Shown here: in pieces, positions 56,116 to 64,000 of the stretch
How positions within the stretch are numbered: the first letter of the stretch is position 1
Layout: each line of letters starts with the position of its first letter
Source of the DNA: Ophthalmolycus amberensis
Lineage: Eukaryota > Chordata > Actinopteri > Perciformes > Zoarcidae
DNA length: 64,000 nt
NCBI GenBank assembly: GCA_024529925.1
Contig: JAFEUB010000893.1
Location: 505,001-569,000 of the forward strand
Reading direction: 5' to 3'
Made by a program: the position numbers and the translations under genes
Notes under the pieces: generated by a model
Database searches by the model: none
Told to the model about the DNA's origin: nothing
The model's input: the letters and a program-made list of their open reading frames with translations, nothing else

Positions 56116-59100
56116 CACACACGAAAAATGTTGCTATGGAAACACCTTCTCAAGTCAGCTAAGAGGGGGGGTGGGGGGGTTCCAACAGTCTATCGGAGAT
56201 AAGCGTTGTCCTGCTCAGAGTTTTCCGTCCCCTCACAGGGCTTTTTGTGTCTGGCTGCTTACACACGAGCCTGCGTGGATTATTTTGTCAGATGCCGCCC
56301 GCCCCCCCCCCACCCCCACCCCCACCACACCCCCCCCACCAGCCTCAGCCTGCTCAACTCCATCACTGGTTTCCATGGTAACAAAAAGGGGTAGAAAGAT
56401 GGCTGAGAGCTAGCGAGCTGGTTGGCGTTCATCCCGTGTAAAGTGTGAGACGTTGGATCTCATTGCTACAGAGGGGCTGCTCTGTACTTCAGTCACTACG
56501 CTGTGACGGGGTGCTGTTGACGCTCCAGTAGAGAGAGAGGATGCTCACAAACATGGAGGTCAAATCAATGTCCCAACTTTACTGGATGTTCTTTGCATTG
56601 TATGACAATATAAGTGTTGTATTTTTCTCAATTATTTAGTCAACTAAATCATTAGATTAGGAATTAATTCTGAAGAAACTAGTTGAAAAAAAGCAAAAAT
56701 TATTGAGATACATTTGTTCTAGATCTTCAAATATGAATATGTGGACAGGAGAGAGAACAGATGTGGGAAAATGAAACACCACAGCCCTCATCACGGCCCT
56801 GTTTTGCATGATACTCTTGCTAGTTGTGTGAGGACTAACAGTCAAATTCCACCTCTTCATTTGAATAAAGAAATGATAAGAAAGCGGCCAAATCTTTTTC
56901 AGAAAGCTCCACTAAGTCAAGCAAAACAACTCACTACTTATACAAACGCAAATAACATGAAATGTCATGCCTCTGCACAGTGTTTCAGTTACTCTGCACA
57001 GCGGAGAGAAGCTTCCTCGTGGCTCAAACGTCTGTGGTGGAGACTGATTGCACTGCTGGATCGAGATAAACGCACTGATTTCACTGAGGTAAAATAACAG
57101 CAGGAAGAGCTCAGCTGATGTGCAACGTTGTCATAGCTTCTGGCCTTATTTCCTTGACTCAACCTCGAGTCAGTCCACTCACCATTTTGATGGGCACACA
57201 GGCCAGGTCCTCATCTGTGACCGGTGTGTCGTCACTTTCCACAACGTAGATGCCCTTCCTGGACAGAGACTGGATGACCGAGAGGTGCGACTGCAGAGAC
57301 GCCGCCTGCTCCGTCTTGAGGATGAGCGCACAGACGCGGCAGTAGAGCTCGCAGGACAGCAACAGGCGGATGACGGGCGGCTTGATGTGCTCCTGCTCGT
57401 ACTGGTCCGTGTAGAACGGGTCCCTTAAGTCCTCTGGAATGTGGTCTGCAATGGAGACAGTGGTCAGGTGAACCATGAGGCATTTAACAATATAATAAGA
57501 TACTGATGCAGGAATAGAAACACCTTTAACACCAACATCTCTGCCTCCACCCATCAAACGTCTACCGTGTCAACAGGAAAGCAACAACTTTCTACGTAAT
57601 ATTTGTTCTTTGCTGGCTTCAGTTTACCTGGAGCAAACAGGACCACTTGGGTTTGGAAGTCACAGCCTTTTACTTCAGGAGAACATTGGGAAACAGATCC
57701 TTGCTAAGCAGGCCTCTCAGGTGACACGGTCGGCTGTGCCAGCACCAACTTAACAAAAAACAATGAGCTACACTACAGAGTCTGTTGCTTTGGATGTGAA
57801 GTCACTCTCAAAAACCAGAAATCCCAACCATATAAGGGCGAGGGACGGAGGCACGCACAAACCAAAGTTATATTGCATCGTAAACCACACAGAGGCTTAA
57901 AATAGGTCGAAAATGATGCAAAAAAACGGTGCAGTGATGGAAAGAACCCTGTTTTGTTAAATCTGTTTTTCTGCTCTTTAGCTCCAGCGTAAGCCGTGTG
58001 TGTGTGTGTGTGTGTGTGTGATGTGTTCTTAGTGCCGGCTCTGAATGGGGAGATAAAGGGAGCCACTCGTCAGCAATCTCCTGCTCAGGAAAACCGGAAG
58101 GCAGGCCGGCAGCTCCTTCCAGCTGGTTTTGTGGATGATAATACATAAAGCACAGATGTTGAACGGCACAAGTGAGGATGTATATTAAATATGTAGGCTA
58201 AGAATATTACACTACAAAACATGATTGGGCTTGTTAACCAGAGATATGCTCATAAAAATAAGTCATCCAGCATGACAAAAGCATTAAAACGGCTAAAACA
58301 AAGAAATCTTAGTCGCCTACCACCAAAATGACTGATTGGTCGACCAATCAACTAAAAGGGGACCGCCCTAACACATGAGCTATAGACCGAGAATGTTTTA
58401 CTCAGAACTAGTGTTGGATAAGACCACGTTGAACACCACAGGAAGGTTTCCTCGGCTCTAACACATTCAGTCTTTCCCAAAATCAGAAATGTTGATCTTC
58501 TCTGTTCAGACATTGTTTTTGTTTCTGCCTGTGATCATCGCACGGTGCATCAGAGACTTGTCACCTGCCGAGTCAGCTTAGAGAGTAGGGACGCCCTGAT
58601 CCTTTCTGTCTTGAACAGTAACTCTGAGCCTTTGGTTTGATCAAATCCCTTTATCAATGCAACTATTAACATTTGTTGTGATGTAAGAAAAAAGTAGAAA
58701 CAGAAATGGCGATTTTTAATACAATTGGGCATGCAGCCTTTATGTCAGCAGCCGCCAATGCTCAGATCACATGACTGTCTGCCACCGTACACATGGTGCA
58801 AATAAGGATGTCATTATACAACAGCAAAAATCTATTAGGAACACACTCGGCAGCAGTGTGGGTCGTTCCTGGAGAGCAACGTCTGAGTAAACACATCTAA
58901 ACAGTGGCAATGATTGTTTATGAAAACAAAGGGGTCTGGCTGGGGCGAGACTTCACGTTTGACTTCATTCCTCAGATACTGATGTCGTGTGGCAGCTACA
59001 CCCCCCCTCAAAACCCTCCTGCCACCAGGAGCCGTGCTGAAACATCTACTCACTGGGATTGGGTGGAGCATTGAGGATGGGGTTTGGCAGCAACACCCAG

Positions 59101-61379
59101 GATGTGCTCCAGCAGAGTCAGCCGACCGTGAGCAGCACAAGCAGGGGAGAGCAGGGTAAAGACATGTGCTCTCTCTCTGTGTCTGTCTGTTGCTCCGACT
59201 GGGAGCTGCTGTGGTCCATGAAGAGGGCGGTTGGACAGGAGACCATGACGTATACAAACGAGATGGCCCCACTTATTTTAAAATGGAGCTACGTCACGGT
59301 TTGTGTCAGTCAGTCGATGCAGGAGCAAACAACTGTGCAGCATTAGCTACGTAGCAGACACCATATGAGCCATAGGGTGGAAAACAAATGGGCCTAGTGT
59401 ATTCAGTTCCCAGGGGAGGAAGATAATTGCAGCTGCACCTGAGAGTTGCCGCCCTCTGGGCTGCCAAAGCTTTGGAGCCAACGTATGCTTTCTGTTGTGA
59501 CTGAACAGCATCTCCGCTCAGGCTTATTAGCGATGCATCGCTAATATGCTTACATTTTTGTGGCCTGTGTTGCTTGCCAGGGTCAATGATGACAGACCAA
59601 GAACTGAGCAAGCCATTGCCTACAAGCTTTGTTATGAACTCTGAGAAAATATGAGTCTATAAATTACCTGAGAGCAAACTGCTAGGCTAAAAGAAGAAAA
59701 CTAATTGGGCAAAAGAAACCGTAGCATTCCACCCATAACCTGGATTACCATTAAAACTCCAATCTGACTGACAGTTTAATATGAATGCTTCAGCGGCTAT
59801 AGAAAATCTGGGTAATGGCCACAGATATACAAGAGACAGCAGAATACAAAGCAAAGCTTGTACGAGCCTCTGAAATAATAACCAGAGACCACGCTGATGC
59901 AACAGACATGCAAAGCAGCAAATAATGGGCCTTGTGCCAGAGTTAGCTGAAGCTAACACTGACTTAGCTTAACGTCTATGACGAGGAGACACAGTGAAAC
60001 AAACCTAAAGGTAAACAGCAGCCCTGCAGTCAAATAATAGCTCCAGTCTGTGATGCTACTGCAGCAACCTTTGCAGACGGAAGCTTAAACACCTGACCAA
60101 CAGTGAGGATGCACCACAGATTTACTTTCTCATGGTTAATATATAGGTATGCACAAAGAAACAATGGACTGTACAGCCTATAATAATTCATAGTGTATCT
60201 AATCTGAAAACATGCCAACACTTTAATGGCTGGAGATATGAAGGGCGTAAGCCAACAGCACCACATTAGACTTTAAAATGAACATTAAGTTGAGTCAACA
60301 TCTCTTGCACGCATTTCAAATAACAAACACTAACATTGGTATTGTTGACTCTTTGCAGGACACAGATTTATATTCTTATGAAACCATGATTTCTGATTGT
60401 GCTTGTGCATGTAATTCATTCCATGTCATTTATTGTCTTGTATCTGGGCCCTGAGTATGTAATGAAGTTTTGTTTTGAATGGATTTGAACCTTAATGCAC
60501 TTGACTAGCTGCTCCCAGTAAAAGAAATTGGACTTATGATATCAACTACTCAACAGAAGATAAGCTGTGATAGTGCTGCATTCTTATAAGATTGATCTTA
60601 AGGTTCTTAAGGTTGTCTTAAAATCCAAACAACTCATCCGTGTCCTGAAAATGTATTCAGCTCTTGACTGTTGCAAGCAAATCTGTCCTGAATGCTCAGT
60701 TACTAATGCTGATACCATCGTGTGAGTGACCGGCAGTGCAGATCAGTATTTTCCATGCTCTGAGTGTATAGCCTGATCCTCAGTGCCTGTCACTCAGCCT
60801 GATTTGGGTTCAATCTCACTGGCCAACTGACAAGAATGAAAGGATCTGGTGAGTCAGTGTGGGGTGTGGGGTGTGGGGGGGGGGGGGGGCTTCAGTTGCC
60901 GAGTGTCATGGAGGGTATTACTGTTGGCTCAAGTGCACACACAGAAATATTTCTCTTTCTGTCACTGTTTCCCCACTGACGCTTTAAAACAATCTGCTGA
61001 CAGCAGTACGTGGATAAGAGTGAACACATTGTTTCAACAATAACGTCTGAAATAACTATGAGAACACGAGGAAGACATTGTGCGGATAGCGCAATCTCTT
61101 GTTGTTAAATCTGTAATGGCAGATATTAAGTCATACAGTGTAGCCAAATGTAAATCTAAATAAGAAAACTTAGTTAGCATTTGTGTAGCGTGAATGCCAA
61201 TTTAATTACTTACCAATGCCATAGGCTTTGGCAAACAGCCAGCGCAGGTTGGCAGCTATTTTTGCTCTGGCCGAGTCGTACATCTCCAGCGATACGACGT
61301 CCATTGTGCCTTCTGCAACCCCAGACAAGTCCACCTTTCTCCTGGTACTGCCCCCACTGGCACACAAATCAACATCCAT
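44500..61379 (-). CDS. camsap1: Calmodulin-regulated spectrin-associated protein 1
   Basis: Cytoplasmic protein that binds and stabilises free microtubule minus ends and contacts spectrin. Coding exons sum to 4647 bases (1548 residues plus stop, with the 33-nt exon and discounting one extra base at 54036); human is about 1600. Order: N-terminal helical region 1-224 (ARAKIAANLRWLFAKAYG, IPEDLRDPFYTDQYEQEHIK), calponin-homology domain about 236-361 (LLEDLMRDVCDGAALLTVVN, ELFWWFETVKPEFVQPRD), long disordered middle 362-1219 with the spectrin/calmodulin-region signature GKAAFLHIVKKGK, coiled coil about 1220-1330, and CKK domain about 1412-1548 (HNAISHCCLAGKVNEPQKNQ, FRALYSYFPDTEESQKLTGM, KKMIDKLYKYSSDRKQF), which gives minus-end recognition. 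Exon 3 has a frame-breaking extra base. Exons listed separately. Confidence 0.94.
44909..45027 (-). CDS. camsap1: camsap1 coding exon 17 (CKK start)
   Basis: 119 nt, tag acceptor and gtcagt donor. It encodes PKLFKEPSAKSNKPIIHNAI and SHCCLAGKVNEPQKNQILE. Confidence 0.97.
45175..45287 (-). CDS. camsap1: camsap1 coding exon 16
   Basis: 113 nt, ctccag acceptor and gtcagt donor. It encodes CDSVESFPGSRANSRAAERD and WDNGSTASSITSMAEYT, aligning with mammalian RDWETASAASSLASVAEYTG. Confidence 0.94.
45420..45516 (-). CDS. camsap1: camsap1 coding exon 15
   Basis: 97 nt, cacag acceptor and gtaagc donor. It encodes DNLNNTQSSLSLASAATNEA DSVNSGGAGSQ, a Ser-rich linker before CKK. Confidence 0.94.
45948..46174 (-). 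CDS. camsap1: camsap1 coding exon 14 (coiled coil, basic region)
   Basis: 227 nt, caccag acceptor and gtaaga donor. It encodes RKAEEDRLRKEDEKTRRELI, then KQEYLRRKQQELLEEQGLGK and a Lys/Pro-rich stretch (PKAPKTPKPKQKHRPKPV). Confidence 0.97.
46260..46396 (-). CDS. camsap1: camsap1 coding exon 13 (coiled coil)
   Basis: 137 nt, ttgtag acceptor and gtaacc donor. It encodes DEQKAEDELAKKRAAFLLKQ and QKKAEEARIRKQQLESESEL KRDEV, continuing from GFFFK in the preceding exon. Confidence 0.97.
46483..48727 (-). CDS. camsap1: camsap1 large central exon 12
   Basis: 2245 nt (748 codons), tttcag acceptor and gtaatg donor. Mostly disordered Ser/Pro/Glu sequence with conserved islands: SGDSVSLARSISKDSLASNV near the start, FYLEPLMPSVIKAAKEK, SAKLQEDMNVKEHEDKDMNG, SVRMTSFAERKAQQQRFGS, IVQLRMQLEEKRRAIEHQKK, MEVLSARQRQKLGKAAFLHI, and MGFFFK at the end. 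Antisense open frames here are shadows of its high GC and codon use. Confidence 0.98.
49171..49255 (-). CDS. camsap1: camsap1 coding exon 11
   Basis: 85 nt, ggtaag acceptor and gtacct donor. It encodes VRNRSNSLTQMDGQPRGSVV AWPDKRQ, matching mammalian RSNSLTRVDGQPRG. Confidence 0.95.
49374..49459 (-). CDS. camsap1: camsap1 coding exon 10
   Basis: 86 nt, ttttttag acceptor and gtaagg donor. It encodes KGGPTFSPSHPLLPLRQRQQ KQHGEDGA, matching mammalian FSPSHPLLPLRQKQQK. Confidence 0.96.
49664..49820 (-). CDS. camsap1: camsap1 coding exon 9
   Basis: 157 nt, tctcag acceptor and gtaagt donor. It encodes RTIAQPKSARPSVPISNATK, then RSFLASPGSADSQSSPEVCN and RYFLHPEDSDP. Confidence 0.96.
50010..50106 (-). 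CDS. camsap1: camsap1 coding exon 8 (CH domain end)
   Basis: 97 nt, atgtag acceptor and gtaagc donor. It encodes HNVMVFIAELFWWFETVKPE FVQPRDLEEFKD, the conserved end of the CAMSAP CH domain. Confidence 0.97.
50251..50390 (-). CDS. camsap1: camsap1 coding exon 7 (CH domain)
   Basis: 140 nt, gaccag acceptor and gtacaa donor. It encodes VCLKEVPSIADSLYNIHLLK and EFANEYLNKSFYLTMEDMLY SPLVLK. Confidence 0.97.
50631..50772 (-). CDS. camsap1: camsap1 coding exon 6 (CH domain start)
   Basis: 142 nt, ggctag acceptor and gtatgc donor. It encodes VRYRREHASGRQLPFFPLLE, then DLMRDVCDGAALLTVVNYFC PDLMKLE. Confidence 0.97.
52157..52216 (-). CDS. camsap1: camsap1 alternative 60-nt exon 5b
   Basis: 60 nt, phase 0-0, donor gtacgg. 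It encodes PDVMHELAHCMLEPEELLEA, which would precede VRYRREH. A segment with the AHCMLEP motif is, as I recall, found at this place in CAMSAP isoforms. Its acceptor lies directly after a (TG)15 tract on the transcript strand, with no normal pyrimidine tract. Probably an alternative to exon 5a. Confidence 0.75.
52221..52250. repeat. (CA)15 microsatellite abutting alternative exon 5b
   Basis: In the camsap1 transcript this is a UG repeat that ends four bases upstream of exon 5b, replacing the pyrimidine tract. UG repeats are bound by CELF and TDP-43 type splicing factors. Confidence 0.95.
52687..52703. repeat. Poly-G run (G17) downstream of exon 5a
   Basis: C17 in the transcript, beginning about 20 bases after the donor of the 33-nt exon. 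Possible poly-C-binding-protein site; length likely variable. Confidence 0.95.
52725..52757 (-). CDS. camsap1: camsap1 alternative 33-nt microexon 5a
   Basis: 33 nt, phase 0-0, ggatag acceptor with a weak tract, and gtaagt donor. It encodes SPSKWYWKLVP followed by VRYRREH. The SPSKWYWKLVPVRYR junction is known from the CAMSAP family (for example CAMSAP2), which supports it as a genuine, optional exon. Confidence 0.85.
53148..53228 (-). CDS. camsap1: camsap1 coding exon 4
   Basis: 81 nt, ctgcag acceptor and gtaaag donor. It encodes VNTKIREVTEREHKVKHPPL ESPSHQK, matching mammalian VNLKMREITEKE..LESPAHQK. Confidence 0.95.
53964..54126 (-). CDS. camsap1: camsap1 coding exon 3 with an extra base
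   Basis: 163 nt between a tcactcag acceptor and a gttggc donor. Flanking exons require phase 0-0 and 162 nt. It encodes SAHVPMIDALMMAYTVEMIS and IEKVVASVKR. After that, one surplus base (T on the plus strand at 54036) shifts the frame, and a stop follows after 13 altered codons. After the extra base the expected FSTFSASKELPFDLEDAMVF WINK is readable in the next frame. Either an assembly error or a true frameshift. Confidence 0.88.
54127..57182 (-). other. camsap1 intron 2
   Basis: 3.06 kb without recognisable exons. It contains a (GACA)n plus (CA)n microsatellite at 55906-55957, TC/CA repeats near 56075-56115, and a C-rich low-complexity stretch at 56287-56341. Confidence 0.75.
55906..55957. 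repeat. (GACA)n-(CA)n compound microsatellite
   Basis: About eight GACA units followed by nine CA units, a repeat class common in fish genomes. Confidence 0.95.
57183..57445 (-). CDS. camsap1: camsap1 coding exon 2
   Basis: 263 nt, ttgcag acceptor and gtgagt donor. It encodes HIPEDLRDPFYTDQYEQEHI, then KPPVIRLLLSCELYCRVCAL and SRKGIYVVESDDTPVTDEDL, almost identical to mammals. Confidence 0.98.
57446..61213 (-). other. camsap1 intron 1 (between coding exons 1 and 2)
   Basis: 3.77 kb, no exon seen. It contains a (GT)n tract (57996-58020), a G15 run (60875-60889), and near 58230-58380 a stretch ending 'ggtcgaccaatcaactaaaaggggaccgccctaa', which resembles the end of a fish interspersed repeat. 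Confidence 0.65.
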
Positions 61380-61380
61380 C
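61214..61380 (-). CDS. camsap1: camsap1 coding exon 1 (start codon)
   Basis: The exon starts one base before the ATG (61377-61379) after a tttttaag acceptor, so it is preceded by a non-coding exon. It ends at a gtaagt donor. It encodes MDVDLCASGGSTRRKVDLSG, then VAEGTMDVVSLEMYDSARAK and IAANLRWLFAKAYGI. The later part aligns with mammalian RYDAARAKIAANLQWICAKA YG. Confidence 0.92.
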
Positions 61381-62510
61381 CTTAAAAACAAAGACAAATA
61401 TGATGTTACCGTCACAATTATACTGAACATACGGCTGAGTAACAGTCAAATAACAGGATATCAGCCATCCACAATATACTGAATTACAATCTCACTGGTT
61501 AGTGTCTCGATGCTCTATTAGAGTGATTCTTCAATGAGTAAAATAGATAAAATCCTCATCTGGTGTTTGCTGATTATAAAGGAAAGTGCTGTTTTGGGTG
61601 CCGCTGTTAATCCTCCCTAGAGCAGTCAATTACCGTAGGCTTATATCTGGTGGCTGAGACATAAGCACCAAAGTAGCATCCTCTCTGGCGTGATCACATT
61701 CATTATGTCTAATGCTTGATGACAGAGAGCAGGCCATGTCTTTGCAGTTAAATGAACCTCGGCCTACAGTGACTGAAAACAGTGCTGAACATGAACAATG
61801 AAACTCTCTGGTTGTTATTTATACTGTGACAAGCACACGTGTACTGTATGTACTAGACCACAACTGCAAAATAAAAAGGTAAGAAGTCTATATTTTTCCT
61901 TCACCCAATAAATGATCACATTAGTTGCTTGAACCAAAAACACTTGCTGAGAAAGCACATTTTGGGCCAGTAAGAACCTGAGCAACTTAACAGATAGTCG
62001 ATAAAGCCTCACATCCTGCAACAAAACAAAACTCACAACACAAGATAGTATTTACTGTCTCACTGACTTGTGCTTCGTCTCTGATAACTATCTTGCTTAA
62101 GTTGGGTCATGTTTTTGTTTTGTTTTCAGTGAGTTTTCCTTTAAAGCACCCAACTTTGTACTCTGCTGCCACACAGTATTATTATTACCATTACACAGCG
62201 TCTGCAGTAAGTCGAGCAGACTGTGTGTTTTTATTAATCAGTGCTGAAGCTAAATGAAACTCGGAGCACTTTCAACTGTAGTTTCTCTTCGCACTAAAAC
62301 CACATTAGTGGCCACTGAAACACGCTTAACGTTACAAAAACACAATGAATAAGTCCAACGCAGCATTTCTACCTACATTAATCATGATGCAGCCACCTGC
62401 TCACAAACCCACCCTACTAAAGCTCATTTACATCTCTCCAGACAACCTCAGTTATCCTCAGTAAAGTGAATGTTATATATTATTGTTACCTGTAGCGTGC
62501 TAACTCCACG

Positions 62511-62518
62511 TGACGTCA
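62511..62518. promoter_or_regulatory. CRE (TGACGTCA)
   Basis: Perfect palindromic cAMP-response element, preceded by an overlapping CACGTG E-box (62508-62513). It lies about 20-30 bases upstream of a possible first-exon donor at 62490. Confidence 0.6.
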
Positions 62519-62801
62519 CCACACCACCTTTAACGGCCTGGCTGGCTGGCTGAAAATAAGCTAATAGGTGACTGCTAATTAACTCAATTAGCTGTATCTA
62601 TTACATTAGTATACTTGTGTTACAGTAATCTCATTAACGAGGGGAAGAACAGTTAGGTGACAAAGTACACATTTGGTTAACGTCAGGTTTGCTAAACGGG
62701 CCATACATGCAAATGTGAAGAAACTAGCCGTTAGCTCGGGAGTGTCTCCTGTGACGTTAATACAGGAGCAGCATGACGTTAGCTAGCTGGGAAGACATTA
62801 C

Positions 62802-63180
62802 CTTGAAAGGTGTGGTGTGTATCTTCCAAGGCACCCTTCAGTTTAAACACTTATCCAAGGATCCGCCTCGCTTCACAGTGGCCTGCTGTGTAGACAATAC
62901 ACCAGCAGCAGCGGCGCATCGTAGCCGGCTAATAAAAGCTAGCAGGGAGCCGAGGAGTCTGGGTGGTCTCCTCCCAGAAACAGGACCCGATTCGCGGCCT
63001 GTGTGTGACTACCTCTCCGCGGCAGGCTTTCAGCTCAAACAACCGCCAGGTTTAGAGAAAAGGGAGAGGGCTCTCCCGGGAAGAAACACGACGTACAGAG
63101 AGGCTGTTCCGATTCAAAAACCTATCTCTGTATTAGACGCCTCATTTTAGTTAGCAGAATAACAAAAACACACATATAAT
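62802..63180 (-). ncRNA. camsap1: camsap1 probable non-coding first exon (5' UTR)
   Basis: The coding exon starts right after a splice acceptor, so an upstream UTR exon is required. The best donor is ctttcaag-gtaatg ending at 62802 in CpG-rich sequence. The upper boundary is a guess from the NRF-1 motif position. This is UTR, not an independent RNA gene. Confidence 0.4.
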
Positions 63181-63273
63181 TGGCTCTGGCTTTACAGCGA
63201 GAACCGGTGGATGTGTTCGCGCTCTGCCCATAGAAATGTAATTACCAGCCCAGGCGTTCGTAAAAGCAGCAAA

Positions 63274-63283
63274 TGCGCATGCG
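63274..63283. promoter_or_regulatory. NRF-1 motif
   Basis: tgcgcatgcg followed by tg is a near-perfect palindromic NRF-1 site, typical of TATA-less vertebrate promoters. Its position fits the camsap1 core promoter. Confidence 0.6.
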
Positions 63284-63300
63284 TGATTACCTTCCAGAGC

Positions 63301-64000
63301 ACTGGTAATAACCAATTGTCAATAATAAACCAAGTCCAACAGTAGGCCAACTCACTCTCCTAATTATATTTCATTCGTTGTTTTGAAGCTAGATTCTTTC
63401 AAAGCAATGACTTAGCTCAGTTTATGTTATATTCTAAATCTAACCACTAGACTCTGGCTAAGGTATTTGTTTGACAAGTTGACTAAAACCCACTAGCATT
63501 ACTCAGTGGTTCCTTCCTTTATTATGTCTTTATTTCAGTATGAATTTATCACAACATAATATGTCCACGTTTGTGCTGTTGTAGTCCTGTGTTGTCGTTG
63601 TGACATTGACGAATGGCGCCATCTAGTGGTGAAATGTAGTATGACAATTTGAAGCATTTCAGTGGTTTTGTAAAGCAGTGCCAACACTAATTTGTATGCT
63701 GTCAAAAAATAATTGTTTGCATATTAAATACAAATGAAATGAGTGATGGTGTGTTATTGAAATGATTGCATTAACTGTCACTTCCCTTCAGTGACGTAAG
63801 AAGTAAGATCATTGGCACACTTTTACACACATTAAAATAGTAATAATTTCAAACAATGCAGCTGATACTTCTGTTTGAAAAGAGTTCATATGTATCCTTC
63901 TTCGTCTTCACAAGAGCATGCTCGAGATTAATTTAAAAAGTTTATTTTCACTTAACGTCTTAAGGAGTAAATCAGCTTTGTTCATGCTCACCATATACTG
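63301..64000. other. Upstream flank of camsap1
   Basis: AT-rich, no coding exon recognised. It holds one strong CTCF-like motif at 63617-63629. Confidence 0.6.
63617..63629 (-). promoter_or_regulatory. CTCF-like motif
   Basis: The minus strand reads ccactagatggcg, which fits the core CCASYAGRKGGCR at every position. It lies about 330 bases upstream of the NRF-1 motif, consistent with a boundary next to the camsap1 promoter. Confidence 0.55.

Larger units (their letters stand above)
62491..63300 (-). promoter_or_regulatory. camsap1: camsap1 promoter / first-exon region
   Basis: A local CpG-containing stretch (about 62880-63290) upstream of the first coding exon, with a CRE, an NRF-1 motif and candidate first-exon donors at 62802 (gtaatg) and 62490 (gtaaca). 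Exact start sites cannot be read from sequence. Confidence 0.5.

Noticed and set aside
55799..56413. A 204-codon open frame over the GACA/CA repeat region
   Set aside because: Made of microsatellite and C-rich low-complexity sequence, antisense to camsap1, with no domain.

Overview
The window is vertebrate nuclear DNA, most likely from a percomorph teleost. The evidence is intron-rich genes with GT-AG splice sites, L2-type LINE copies, fish-type interspersed repeats and many CA, GACA, poly-G and poly-C tracts. The gene order kcnt1 then camsap1 matches the KCNT1-CAMSAP1 neighbourhood of mammals, with one extra leucine-rich-repeat (LRR) gene in between. Identities rest on reading the translated exons against remembered family sequences; no database search was run.

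Layout. From about 290 to 1903 is a 5'-truncated, frameshifted L2 LINE. From 2077 to 34486 (+ strand) lies kcnt1 (Slack/KNa1.1 sodium-activated potassium channel): 30 coding exons plus three candidate in-frame microexons. They cover the late N-terminus, S1-S6 with a TVGYGD selectivity filter, both RCK gating-ring domains and a C-terminus ending in ETHL. The first exon(s) lie upstream of the window. All exon phases join without error: 3490 coding bases, 1162 complete residues plus stop. The last kcnt1 exon is followed by a likely 2.8-kb 3' UTR ending near 37.26 kb.

From 37945 to 42186 (- strand) is a nine-exon gene for a predicted 773-residue single-pass membrane protein: signal peptide, LRR domain with C-terminal cap, Ser/Thr/Pro-rich stalk encoded by repeated phase-1 exons, transmembrane helix and a cytoplasmic tail of about 400 residues. 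I cannot name it. It converges on kcnt1.

From about 42.65 kb to 63.2 kb (- strand) is camsap1, which encodes a microtubule minus-end-binding protein. It has 17 constant coding exons, two alternative small exons (33 and 60 nt) inside the calponin-homology region, a 2.2-kb central exon, a coiled coil and a C-terminal CKK domain. An upstream non-coding exon sits in a CpG-containing promoter carrying NRF-1, CRE and CTCF-like motifs. One coding exon (53964-54126) carries one extra base that would break the frame. This is either an assembly error or a real loss-of-function change.

How the genes relate: kcnt1 and camsap1 are both neuronally important but act separately (membrane excitability versus microtubule organisation). 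I see no operon-like or system-level coupling. The least described content is the LRR membrane gene, the alternative-exon architecture of kcnt1 and camsap1, and the nested repeats. The remaining sequence is introns, UTRs and repeats.
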